Source: Capillidium heterosporum
Taxonomy: Eukaryota; Entomophthoromycota; Entomophthoromycetes; Entomophthorales; Capillidiaceae
DNA: 64,000 nt
Reading direction: 5' to 3'
Assembly: GCA_016630905.1 (NCBI GenBank)
Contig: WBMQ01000010.1
Coordinates: 1,488,001-1,552,000, forward strand
The notes below the pieces were generated by a model. That model worked only from the letters and a program-made list of their open reading frames with translations. It was not told the DNA's origin and made no database searches. Positions 11,160-22,200 of this stretch are shown piece by piece. Each line of letters begins with the position of its first letter. Position 1 is the stretch's first letter. Made by a program: the position numbers and the translations under genes.

Positions 11160-12153
11160 GCTTTCTAGCTTAGTTTTAGTTAACTGTGTTCCATTGGCTG
11201 CTAATAAACTTTATTGATTTTGTATGTGCTTTTATTTTTTCAGGATATACGTTCGATATCGACCATATGCATAAGTTTATAGTTTTGTAACTGTTATTTT
11301 GGATTTTAGCAACTTTTAGATTACTACACTTGCGAATGCTTTTTGTTAGTGGATTTGAATTCGTAATCACTTTACCCATCTCCTACTCCTAAAGTACAAC
11401 TAAGTTATACTCACAATCCTTTAGAATACTTTAGACTTCATCTAAACGATTTTGATAAGCTAAGTTCCAAAGTCTAATTTACTGAGTTTGGAAGCGCTAA
11501 CTATATTATTCTCAACAAATTAGCATCCAGTAGGTCAAAAAGAAAAAAATTTGCATGCTATTGGGTTATTAATATGTATATCTGTCTATAAAGACCTTAT
11601 AGAATACCAGACCAATAATCTCCTTCAGTACCAATTTTCACCCCTCATGGTTCTGTTTTGGTCTTTTCAAATTAAACTTACACCTTCTACAATATCTTTT
11701 GGGAATCCTTTGAAGTTTAAATTGGAGGATATTTAGTTGGGTTACTAGAGTTTGGTGCACCTTTCAAAATTTATATAATGTCAGTATCAACTTCATTGTC
11801 GGATTTGTAGCTAACGTTATGTCGTTTTTTAGGAAATGTGGTCTTCCACTCATTCAACTTTATCAAAGTGTATTAAAAATCTTCAAAGCCATAAAAGGAA
11901 AATTGATACCTTAATAGAAAAACTATAGCTACGCGTACATAAATAGAATGATGGTTTTTAAATCTCTACATGTTAATTACAAATAGAATGAAGCCCAGCT
12001 CATAGGTTTATAAAAGCGCAGCTAAGAAACTGGAGTGGAATCATAGAACCAATGCAACTCAGCAAAAAATTTCAAAACCTTTTATCTTACAACACTATAA
12101 AACTTGACAACTTAGCTCAATGTTCAAAAAGCAGTTAGTTCCACCAACCAAAC
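11160..12153. other. Intergenic region between hexosaminidase and AlkB-like genes
   Basis: About 1 kb with no supportable gene. It holds the 3' end of the hexosaminidase and the promoter of the AlkB-like gene. Confidence 0.6.
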
Positions 12154-13392
12154 ATGGATTCCAATCTAGCTAAACTGGTCGACCTATTCCCTACTCATGA
12201 CCTCGAAGTTCTAGTTGACCAACTCACCCAGCACAACAATGATTTAAATTCAACTATTGAAGCTCTACTAACCCAATCTCAGACCTCCACCAAAAAGTTG
12301 CCGATCAAACTCACCGACTACTTCCAACCCAAAAATGGTGCAGCTTCAATCCAGCCATCCACCTCAAAAGCAATTCCTGATCCTCAAATAATTGCAAAAG
12401 AAAAGAACCCCAAGCCTACCACTAAACTCGCCGCCTTATTCATCTCCAAACCCCCAAATATCGAACCCCAACCAATCGTCAAAAAAACCCGTACTATATC
12501 CAAAAACATCCTTCTTACCAAAGCTACCATCCACCTCCACCTCCCCTTCCTCCAATTAATCCCCAACTTCCTACCCAAACCTTTATTGCAGGACTTAACT
12601 GCCTATCTCATATCCATCGAACCAAGTTTCAGCTCCTACAAGATGGTAATGTTCGACAAAAACTTGGAATCTCCTCATCGTACCACCACCTTCGCCTTAG
12701 ACTCTCAACTCCCACAAGGCGATTTTTACTACCTAGGTAGGAGACAAGAGCCCTTCCAATGTTTCGTCCCAATCCTAGGAGAGGTAGCCCAACTCGTCAA
12801 CTCTAAAGTTAACTCGCTACTAACCAATGAAATTATCAACTGCCAAAGTTATAACCTGCCTAAAATCAATATCAAAGATGAAGATTCATGGAAGACTAAC
12901 TTTGCAGTTGGTAACGTGTACGATACATCCAAATCTACGGTTGGATGGCATACTGATCGTCTAACTTACTTAGGACTACGACCCACCATAGTTTCGTTGA
13001 GTATAGGCGTAACTAGACAGTTCCAGTTGCGTAAGTCAGCCAAGGAGGATGCCAATACTTCGAATCCTATATATACAATAGAATTACCCCACAACTCGTT
13101 GTTGATAATGTTCCCGCCCTGCCAAGAGCTTTATAAACATCGTGTACCTCCTCAGCCTCGGTTGACTCCACATAGTATGACGGGAAATAGAAGGTTTAAT
13201 CTAACTTTTAGGAATTTTAAAGAGGAGTTTGGACCTGCCAATATACCTAAATGTTATTGTGGTAAACCTTGTGAGCTTAGAGTCATCAATTTGGACTTGG
13301 AGAATCTGGGGAGGTATTTTTATAAGTGCAGTCTATGTGAAGGGAATATAGAGAACGGGTGTAAATTCTTCAAGTATTTTGATGAAGTTTAA
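12154..13392 (+). CDS. AlkB-family 2-oxoglutarate/Fe(II) dioxygenase with N-terminal CUE-like and C-terminal GRF zinc finger
   Basis: Intronless, 412 residues, three parts. Residues about 4–40 look like a CUE ubiquitin-binding helix bundle ('LVDLFPTHDLEVLVDQL'). Residues 49–57 ('LPIKLTDYF') resemble a PCNA-binding box but lack the usual Gln. Residues about 120–355 are the dioxygenase core: Fe ligands H266, D268 ('WHTDR') and H329 ('YKHRVP'), and Arg residues in 'NRRFNLTFR' for 2-oxoglutarate. Residues 366–410 form a GRF-type zinc finger ('CYCGKPC', 'NLGRYFYKCSLC'), which binds single-stranded DNA in other repair enzymes. By family it would demethylate alkylated bases in DNA or RNA. The combination suggests recruitment to ubiquitin- or PCNA-marked damage; that is inference. 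Confidence 0.85.
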   Translation: MDSNLAKLVDLFPTHDLEVLVDQLTQHNNDLNSTIEALLTQSQTSTKKLPIKLTDYFQPKNGAASIQPSTSKAIPDPQIIAKEKNPKPTTKLAALFISKPPNIEPQPIVKKTRTISKNILLTKATIHLHLPFLQLIPNFLPKPLLQDLTAYLISIEPSFSSYKMVMFDKNLESPHRTTTFALDSQLPQGDFYYLGRRQEPFQCFVPILGEVAQLVNSKVNSLLTNEIINCQSYNLPKINIKDEDSWKTNFAVGNVYDTSKSTVGWHTDRLTYLGLRPTIVSLSIGVTRQFQLRKSAKEDANTSNPIYTIELPHNSLLIMFPPCQELYKHRVPPQPRLTPHSMTGNRRFNLTFRNFKEEFGPANIPKCYCGKPCELRVINLDLENLGRYFYKCSLCEGNIENGCKFFKYFDEV

Positions 13393-13498
13393 TTAAAAGG
13401 TTTGGTAAATTTAGTAAGGGCGTTTCCCTTACTAGTAAGAAGAATAGCAATAAAGGTATACTGAAATATAAAAAGATTTATTGAATGAAATAAAGCTA

Positions 13499-14017
13499 TT
13501 ACAACTTGGTTTTAAATTTGTTGACTAATAAAGTAAATTGCGGCAATAGTTTGGTCTCTAACTGCTGGGCAAAGTCCAAGTCTCCAGTTATACTTAGTCT
13601 GTTGGTCAATAAACCTTGAATACCGGTTAATCCACCTAGGAATAAGGTATACAGGTCTTTTTGGTGAACTTGGATAGTTAACGTCTGGAGCTTAGTGTTG
13701 TTAGACGTGAATTTAGGTAAAGCTCGAGTTAATTTTGGTTTGTTGTCTATAAGTTTGATTTATAAAAGTTAATAGATGCTTATATTATAGATGCGAAAAC
13801 TTACTAGTTATTAATAGATACCTATATTTTAATAAAATAGCACAGTAAGTTAATACGAATGGTTAAAAATAAGAGAATACCAATTCTGCTTTTTACTGTT
13901 ACTACTGCCAATCTGAAAATCAACTAAACCTTCCACACCTTTCAACTCGAACTTCGTTTCATCTAGTACCTGTTGCAGGTTTTCGAATATTTGGTCGGTT
14001 GTCAAGCGTTTAGGCAT
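13499..14017 (-). CDS. Small SCP2-type sterol/lipid-binding protein, probably peroxisomal, with 17-nt micro-exon
   Basis: Three exons on the minus strand: 14017–13881, 13821–13805 (17 nt) and 13746–13499. They join to 402 nt, 133 residues. Without the micro-exon the first exon runs into a stop; with it the frame closes and gives 'WYLLITNNKPKLTRAL', as expected in the SCP2 fold. The C-terminal part 'LTNRLSITGDLDFAQQLE' matches the SCP2 'GKLKIKGD' helix region. It ends in T-K-L, a plausible peroxisomal targeting tripeptide, recalling small yeast peroxisomal SCP2 proteins of the Pox18 type. Both introns (13822–13880, 13747–13804) contain an ATTAAC-like branch site. It is convergent with the AlkB-like gene, 106 nt apart. 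Confidence 0.8.
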
Positions 14018-14149
14018 CTCTAAAATTTACAAGTTGAAGGTTGAAGTTGGTGGAATTGTAAAAAAGCGCTCTTTGATCATGACACTAGTAGCGTGACGTT
14101 TGGTTTTGAGTTTATTTTAGTCAGTAGAATAAAATTCTCCACTTAGTTT

Positions 14150-16450
14150 TGCTATAGAAAATATAGTTAGGTTTTCTATAAAATAGTAATATAATGCATC
14201 TATAGATATAAAAAATATTCCAAGTTAGGGTATTTTATAAGATTTAATAGACTACTGCATTAATCTTAGTCACATCTATTACTCAGCACTGTATTGAAAG
14301 TCTAATTTGCTAAACTTTCTATAAAAGCTTTAAATCTTTAATAAGATACATATTAGAATTTTCTGTTAGCTAATGCTAGAACAATTATATATAGGTGTCT
14401 CTAGCATAGCTTCATTGGTTAGAAGAAATTGATGCTAGAATAAAAATAGTGTATCTACTTGAAATTTGGATGTAAACCTAGCAAAAAAGTACTAATATAT
14501 TGAATTCTTTTATATAAATACTATCTTTTTTATTTAAGTTTATAACAATATTTCTACTAAATAGCTGATACTGTCTACAAATCTAAATTTTATTTAATAA
14601 TTTATGTCAATGCTATCAAATTAAAGTATATAGCCAATCTAACCAGTTTTGTAAAACTTAATAAATATAAAATTAACTTAGCTATAGAATTATTTTCTAA
14701 AATTTTATAAGTACCTTTAATATACTATATATTATATATAGCTTTTTAATATTAAAATATAACTTACAACTTTTAAACTATTACTTAATATTAGTAAGCT
14801 GCTTTATAATACTATATAACTCTAATTAATTTAGATAAAATACAAAATATACTTTTATTATATTATTAGCTTTAGTTTTAAAAATAAATTTCCATCTTTT
14901 TTTTAAAATAAAAAGATTATACTAAAACTTTATATAATTTAAGTAAATTATTTAAAACTTTAACTTTATAACTAAAAGCTAAAAACTTTATCTTTTTAGA
15001 TATTTATACCTACTTTAAAATAGCTGCTATTTAAGCTATTAAAGAAAATTATTTTAAAGTTAGATAAAAAATACTTTAAGTCTAATTAATAAGGATTTTT
15101 AATAAATAACCTTAAATTATATATTTAAAAATATACTAGTAAATAAATTAAAAGGTTAGAAAAAGAAATATTAATTAAAAAAATGAAAAATACTAATTAA
15201 AAAGTATAAAGTCTTTATTAAATACTTAAAGTTAATTAATAAATATTTAATATATTTATATAATAAGCCTATTTCTTTTAAAAAATAAGTTACTAACTAT
15301 AGTAATCTTAATCTTTTATTTAATAATAAATTAAAAATATTATAAACTAACTTTTTAATATATTAAAATAAAAAAAGTTTATTAGTTAATTATTTATTTA
15401 TATTAGCTTAAATATTTAAAACTAAAAATTAATGCTTTATTATACTATATATTTAAATATATCTAAAGTTTAACTTTAATATATTAGTAAATAAACTATA
15501 TTTTAAATTTATATTAACTATATTTTTATTTTGATAAACTTAAAGAAAATAAATATTAGTATTATTTAAAATTATAAAGTTTTAACTTAAAAGATTTAAT
15601 TAATTTTAAATTACTTTTTCTAATTTTTATACTTAAGTTAATAAAGTACTATAACTTTAATTATAAGTAATATTTTAAACTAAAAGGTTTTAATTTACTA
15701 TATAGTTTAACTAAATTAATTATATTTCTATTTAAAAACTTTATTTTATAATATTAAGGCTTAGATTAAAGCTAGAATACTTATAATTAGCTTAGCTTAT
15801 TATATAGCCTATAAAAGTATTATTACTTTTATAATAGCTAATCTAAATATACTTTAGTAGCTTATAATATATAGTTATATTTATAGTTTATATTAAGATT
15901 TTTAGTTATTAATTTAGCTTATACTAAAGAATTCAATATATATTATAATAAATTACTAGTATTTTTTATATAGCTAGATTAAAACATCTATCTTTTTATA
16001 GTTTAGCTACAAATATCAATAATAAATACTAGCTACTTTATAATAATTAAAAGTAACTACTTATTAAAAATATATTAATAGTTTAACTAATATTATATTA
16101 TATAAGTATACTTTATCTATCTTTATTGTTTATCTTTATTATTTAGATAAAAGTTAACAAAATACTACATGTATTTAAAACCCTATCCAACTTATTTTAA
16201 TTAGATACTTTAAATTCAAAAACTACTATATTTATCTCTAAAATATAGATCTAATTTTAAAAAGATTTTAAAATAATTAAAGTTTAATATTAGTTAAGCT
16301 TACTATAAAGTTGCATCTTTTAAAATTATATAAACTCTTATTAGCTATAACATCCTTATCTAGTAAAATTCTAAAAATATTAGTATTGTAAACCTGGCCT
16401 ACTGTTATGGACTAGTCCAAATATGTTCATAATCAATTTTATAGATCATC
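14150..16450. other. Second AT-rich, gene-free block
   Basis: About 2.3 kb of very low GC, TpA-rich DNA with no open frame of note. It resembles the blocks at 1–3040 and 22200–24640 and is probably decayed transposon sequence, though I could not align a defined element here. Confidence 0.65.
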
Positions 16451-16702
16451 CTTCTACATTTCAATATCTTTTTATCCATATTTGCACCCTTTTCATATAC
16501 AATTAAATTAGCCGTGCCAATTGCTTCAGCTTAATTTTATACCTATAGGAGATCAATCCAAAACACCCAGACTACCAATCTAAATTTACCAAATTATCCC
16601 ACACCTAGAAACGTCATAATTAGTTTCCGCTTCTTATAAATAGAAAGCTCGAGAACTGGAGAAGGCATCAACCAACCTTCTTACATTTCTAACAAAAATC
16701 CG

Positions 16703-17918
16703 ATGCACAAACTCGACAGCCCAACCTCAAATGAAACAACCTATACAGCATCCTTCTTTGCCCAAACTCAAACCCAAACTCAAAATCCAGACCCAAACCC
16801 GCCCAAAAAACCTACTAGACTAGCTCAATGGTACCTCAGCCAATCTCGTAGAAGTCGTATCTTCCTCTCTTACATAGTCGACTGGATAGTTCTCATCGCA
16901 TTCACCTGCCTATTCTTCAGTGTATACCTCATACGTCCTGTTCAAATCCCTTTCGACTTGACCGAACCTTCTATAAGCTATCCATTTAAACCTAAGGAAA
17001 CTATACCCAACGGCTTATTAATCGTAAGTTCATATATATAGGTTTATTTATTTATATCGATAAAGGGTATAGCTTTGGGTCTTCCCATCCTCTCCATCTT
17101 AACCATCGCCTTATTCGTAAGGAAATCCCCACACGATCTCCATCACGGTATCTTAGGTACCTCGACAAATTTTACCTCAGCCAGCTGTACTTACCACTTT
17201 TAATATATAGGGCTATGTTTATCAACCGCCTTGACCATGACTATAATTATTTTGTTTAAAACCTTTGTTGGACGCCATCGACCTGACTGGCTAGCACGGT
17301 GCCAACCTGCACCCAACTCCAAAAACCCACCTTTTGGCCTAGCTACTATCGAAGTATGTACCAATACCAACTTGGATGTCTTAGATGAAGGGCAGCGTTC
17401 CTTCGCTTCGGGGCACACTGCACGTAAGTTTTTCCTCCTATTTTAACTTTTTAGCAGACCTTTTGTACTAATCTGTTCTTTAATAAGTGGCCTTCTCCAG
17501 CTTTATCTATCTTTCCTTGTACCTCAGTGGCAAACTCAAATTGTTTGATCGCAAAGGTCATGTCTACAAGACTTTGATTGTTATTTTACTGCCTTTAGTT
17601 GCTACTTATATTGGTCTTACGAGAATTCAAGATTTCTGGCACCATTGGTCGGATGTCTTCGTCGGAGGTCTTACCGGCACCATTATTTCTATGTTCTGCT
17701 ACCATCAGTACTATCCACCTTTATATGCAAAGAATTGTAACATCCCTTATACACCCAGGGTCCCTAAAGATAAGGCGAAGGGTGGATTGTTGCAGCATGA
17801 TAATCTAGCCGACCCTGAGTTGGAAGTCAAATTAGGTAATAAGGATTCAAACTCACCGGATCAAGAGCTTGAGGAAGCTGGGGGTGATGAAGAAGTTCGT
17901 AATGCCAATATGGTCTGA
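16703..17918 (+). CDS. PAP2-family lipid phosphate phosphatase (Dpp1/Lpp1-like)
   Basis: Four exons: 16703–17023, 17066–17156, 17211–17423, 17488–17918. The sum of 1056 nt gives 351 residues, normal for the family. Several hydrophobic segments ('WIVLIAFTCLFFSVYL', 'LPILSILTIALF', 'LIVILLPLVATYIGL') indicate an integral membrane enzyme. All three phosphatase motifs are present: K-x6-R-P as 'KTFVGRHRP', the S-G-H motif as 'SFASGHTA', and R-x5-H-x3-D as 'TRIQDFWHHWSD'. It dephosphorylates phosphatidate, diacylglycerol pyrophosphate and related lipids, probably in vacuole or ER membranes. The C-terminus is a soluble acidic tail. The start is the ATG after a T-poor leader; all phases close. Confidence 0.92.
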
Positions 17919-18181
17919 CATTAGCTACGTTTGTACATATTATTCGGCCTTTTAAGTTGTACCTTAGGCCTTACCTTCGATCCCTACCTACACTTTCTCT
18001 ACGGGTTAGATACGGCTTACTTTTCTATATGTATACTTTCATTCTCAAAGCTAACTTTAACCTAATAAACATTTTAATATTTAAACTTAGATATTATTAA
18101 AGCATCGATAACATTAATTTTATTTATTTAAAAACTCACAGAGATTTACATATGTTAGCATCTTATTTTTCAATTTTCACT

Positions 18182-20956
18182 TCATTTCTTTTGAAACTTA
18201 GTGACCATCCTGCGTAAATTCAAATTGAACTTCCCGTTCTCAACATCCTTCCCATCCCCCTTCCCACTCTTCAATTCGGTTTGCTTAACTAATAGACTAA
18301 TGGTTTCTAACTCCTTAGTGCTAGCTTTAACGGTCCTTGGGATCCCAGTTCCAACTTTTCCGTTGTGAGTCTTAGGCTTGCTAATGGTAGAGGGTTGGTA
18401 TAGGGATGAAGTTGAGGACGAAGTAGGTAGACTAGGCTTCCGAAGGGATTGGGTGGTCGATATGTGCGAAGCTGGGTTTGGATGAGCATCAATCAGATTC
18501 AAGTTGTTGATCATCGATATGTCGATATTATGGTTGGGGTGGTAGTTATTACTAGCGCTGGTAGGAATATTCGATCGCACCAAATTGGGACTACTATAGT
18601 TGTTGATGGTATACGTACCTTTCAAACTAGTGTAAGCAGTTGGCTCCAACAGACTTTCCAGCTGGTTCAACCTGGAAGTTGTCATTGGGGTTGTTGTCAT
18701 CGGTGTCGTAGTCGTAGTCTTAGGAGAAGTGACTGCATTGCTCGAAAAATTCCTTTGTACCGGTTTAGGTGAATGATGGTCCATCAGTAGGAACTCCAAC
18801 TCGTTGACTTTGGTCACGCCGTTTTCAACCCCATGAGCCTTCTCCATACTACCCTTCCTATCGTTCAAACCAGTAATACTAATGCTATTTGTATTACTGT
18901 TGATGTTGAAGTTGTCTGATCCATCGGAGATGATGCTGTTGTTGAACATCTGTGAACTGTCGATGTTGGAGTGGTACGAGTTGAACTTATCCTGATAAGT
19001 TAAGGCTCGGTGCAGTACAGTGGAGTCCAAACTGATGTCCAAACTATCGTCGTTAATGTCTTCTAGACCACTTAGGTTGGGGTTGATGTCGAATTTGCGC
19101 TGCAGCGCGTTGTGGGAGATGGACCTACGAATGACACTGATCTTGGAGTTGCGCTTTATGTGCAAGTAATGGTGTTGTTGGGGTTGGGATTGCTGTTGGT
19201 TAGCTTTGAAGTTGGCACGGTGGCTACTGATGTTGGTAGCAGTGTTATAAGGAGTTGGGGTAGGAGTATGGGTCGGCGGCATGGGGAATGCCATTAACAT
19301 ACCTTCATCCTCATCGCTTAAACCCAAACTCTCGCCGTCAATGTCGCCATCACTGTTGCCAACTTTGCTCCCAGTTAAATCCCTACTCAGGTTATTTAAG
19401 CTACATAGGGACTGAGCCGACTTGTTCTTAATGATACTCGAACTGCCTGACTTCAAGCTTTCATTGATGGTAAAGAACAAATTAGGGGAGATCATCTCCA
19501 CTTCGTTCGACTTGTTTAGTAGGAGGTTGGAGTTGGATAGAGAGTTTGCGTGATCAGTGATATCGATATCCAGGTCAGAATCCAGTTCAGAGGAGGGAGT
19601 CGAGGTCGAGTTGCAGGTGATCATGGTCTCCATCATATCTTCAACCGATTTACTGCTATTGGTACTGATGGGTTTGGAGATGGTGTTGATATCAGTGGCC
19701 ATCTCGGGGGAGAATAGAGGTGGGGGCGGGAAGACGTTGCTCAAGACCGATTGTAGACCTTGGTCCTTATGCACTTTTTCTCCCTCGTTATCAAGTTTTA
19801 GCTCCTCAGTGGCGTTAATGACAGCATCTGTAGTGTCCTTCAGATCTACCTCGACAAAGGTTTTATCAACCAGCTGGTTTTTAGGGGTTGTGTTGCCTTT
19901 GTGGATGTTAATATCTGGATTAACGACGAACAGCTTGGATTTGACTTTGGCTTTAGCCTTGGATTTCGAGTTTCCTTTGATTTCCGGGTTGACTTTGGTC
20001 TTGTTGAGGTTCAGCTTGTTAACCTTGAACGAGGAGTTCTTGAGTTCAAGGGGTGGTGGACAACACTTGGTCTTCATCTGTCGACCATTAAGATCCTTGT
20101 TGAGGTACCTTAGGCCAATATCCGATTCCTTATTCTTGGGTTCAGGTTCTTCGCGGATGGTTTCTACCTTGTCTCTGGGCATGGGGCAATCGGGTAGAGG
20201 TGGAGGGATGTCTTTACTTTGACCATCAGCAATGATGTCCAAGTTTGATTTCCCGGTTAACTTGAGTAGAGCTTCGTTGACGCTATCTCTCAACTTAACT
20301 TTGTCGAGGTGGTCGTTGTTTACGGTAGAGTTCTCGTTGAAATTTAGTTTGTAGGGCAGTGGGGAACTTAGACCGCGCTCTCGCTCCTTACCGGCACTAA
20401 ACCTAAAGTCAATGGGGGAGGATATCGGTATGGATATGCGGATCCTCTGACCTAGATCCACCGGGGGTAAGAAGTGTGATTCAGTACCAGTCTCATATTT
20501 ACTCCTCAATCTTTCAATATCATGTTCGTTCAGTATTGGATTTTCGGTGGCTTTGTTGCTGTCGAAATCAAAGTTCATGAAGTTCAAGTTCAAATTGGCG
20601 TCACTGCTGCTAACCAGCTGAGTTATAGGCGTGTTCCTTCGACTAGCTTTGATCGACGGTAGACTATTGAATTCCTCGTCTTTGAAGTGCTGAAACTTCA
20701 GTTCCACCAGTTTGGATAGGTCGGAGCAAGTCCCTCTTGGTATGCTAGGTAGTCCAACCAACTCGATTTTATCGATGTTCTGTGGCTTACTGGCTTCGGT
20801 GGGTCGCTTGCTGCTTTCTAAACTGGTAGGTAGCTGTCTCAAACTTTGCTCTTCCTTCTTGGGCTTAGAGAACAGTGGGTTCTTGGTGAAGATCTGTCGG
20901 ATCCCACTGGGCTTCCGTTGGATGTACTCCTTTTCTGCTATCAGTTTGGATTCCAT
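18182..20956 (-). CDS. Large, mostly disordered Ser/Asn-rich protein of unknown function
   Basis: Single frame of 924 residues with no recognisable domain. It is rich in Ser, Asn, Thr, Pro and Lys with low-complexity tracts (a Gln/His stretch, Pro-rich 'PPPPLFSP', Thr repeats), many S/T-P sites and no membrane segment or signal peptide. The two ends look more ordered and basic: the N-terminus 'SGIRQIFTKNPLFSKPKKEE' and the C-terminus 'NLNLRRMVTKFQKK'. Such proteins are often phosphorylated regulators or scaffolds, but I do not recognise this one and assign no function. It is convergent with the PAP2 gene (263 nt between stop codons). Confidence 0.75.
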   Translation of the reverse strand: MESKLIAEKEYIQRKPSGIRQIFTKNPLFSKPKKEEQSLRQLPTSLESSKRPTEASKPQNIDKIELVGLPSIPRGTCSDLSKLVELKFQHFKDEEFNSLPSIKASRRNTPITQLVSSSDANLNLNFMNFDFDSNKATENPILNEHDIERLRSKYETGTESHFLPPVDLGQRIRISIPISSPIDFRFSAGKERERGLSSPLPYKLNFNENSTVNNDHLDKVKLRDSVNEALLKLTGKSNLDIIADGQSKDIPPPLPDCPMPRDKVETIREEPEPKNKESDIGLRYLNKDLNGRQMKTKCCPPPLELKNSSFKVNKLNLNKTKVNPEIKGNSKSKAKAKVKSKLFVVNPDINIHKGNTTPKNQLVDKTFVEVDLKDTTDAVINATEELKLDNEGEKVHKDQGLQSVLSNVFPPPPLFSPEMATDINTISKPISTNSSKSVEDMMETMITCNSTSTPSSELDSDLDIDITDHANSLSNSNLLLNKSNEVEMISPNLFFTINESLKSGSSSIIKNKSAQSLCSLNNLSRDLTGSKVGNSDGDIDGESLGLSDEDEGMLMAFPMPPTHTPTPTPYNTATNISSHRANFKANQQQSQPQQHHYLHIKRNSKISVIRRSISHNALQRKFDINPNLSGLEDINDDSLDISLDSTVLHRALTYQDKFNSYHSNIDSSQMFNNSIISDGSDNFNINSNTNSISITGLNDRKGSMEKAHGVENGVTKVNELEFLLMDHHSPKPVQRNFSSNAVTSPKTTTTTPMTTTPMTTSRLNQLESLLEPTAYTSLKGTYTINNYSSPNLVRSNIPTSASNNYHPNHNIDISMINNLNLIDAHPNPASHISTTQSLRKPSLPTSSSTSSLYQPSTISKPKTHNGKVGTGIPRTVKASTKELETISLLVKQTELKSGKGDGKDVENGKFNLNLRRMVTKFQKK

Positions 20957-22200
20957 ACTTGGTGAATATGCTGGCTATATCGATGTTGGTGATGCTGGTG
21001 ATGCCTTGAAAAAGATAGTGTAGAAAAGTTGAAGCGAGGTTGAACTAAATGGGAAAATTTATAGGTGGTGGAAGCAATTAGAGTTGTATGATTTTAAAGG
21101 GTTTGAAACCGTTTTATACCAATTTTATTATCGGACACTAATAAAATGTAGTAATGGAATAGCTTATTAATTCCTAAAGGTTGGCTAACTACGACTAAGT
21201 TATATCGTTACGAGGGATGAAATTAATTGCTGCAATTAATTGTAGGTGCGAGGGTACGTATGTCTCCATTAATATATGTCTTTTTCGTAATTAGAGTTTA
21301 CCCATGTTAAAAACCCGGGGTATGGCAAGTAAAGCTAGATCAAAGTCCTTAGCGAGAACATGTAAAGTCTACATGGCAAACTTCATGGCAATTTCGAGGC
21401 GTTGAGAAAATTGATCTCGAAATTTTAGCTTCATGTAGACCATATGCTTTTATCATGTGGGGTTATTTTGTTGCAATAGCTTAATTGATATTTAAAGCTA
21501 TAGTGGATTTTCATATGCCTAAAATCGTTGAATTTGAAATCATGTAAAAGCTGTATATTACTGTGTCCGGAAAATCCATACGAGTCTTTGTAAGCCCACT
21601 GTAGAAACTTGCTCTGATTTTCCAGAACAGACGAATGCTATACGTCTGTACCCAAAACCATCCAAATGTGTGCTGGATGATTTATTTAGGAGGGTTAACG
21701 ATATCCTCCAGTTTACTATTAATATATTTATCCTCTAATGGCCTGAAAATCTTTGAAACCGCAAAAGCTTTGATTAGTTTAATTTAGCAAAAAATTTCTA
21801 AAAAATGCCTGTCAAAATTAAAGTTTATGATTGCATAAGGTTGCCGTTATTGTTGGGGTATAAAGGCTATTTGAAAGGGATAGCTAGACGATAAAGAAGC
21901 CTTCATTATGCCCGATTTTGAGAAATGAAAGGTTGCTAACTTTTTCCAAACGGCGGCGCTACTCTAGTCTGATAAATTGCAGTAATTCAAAACGGCTGTA
22001 TAATAGTCAACAAAGGGTATGTTTACCTAAGGATGTAGGGTAAGAGCCCATCTCTACAATACTATCAATAATTTGAATGTAGCATTCAAACTCAATGAAC
22101 CACTAGTACCCGTTTTATGTTTATAGGGGTTTATTTCTTGTGGCATGCAAAAATATAGTACTGAATCAATAAAGATTGCAATTTAGTTGGCTATTATGAT
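20957..22200. other. Upstream region of the 924-residue protein gene
   Basis: About 1.2 kb with no gene I can support. The part next to 20956 should hold the promoter of the leftward gene. Confidence 0.55.
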
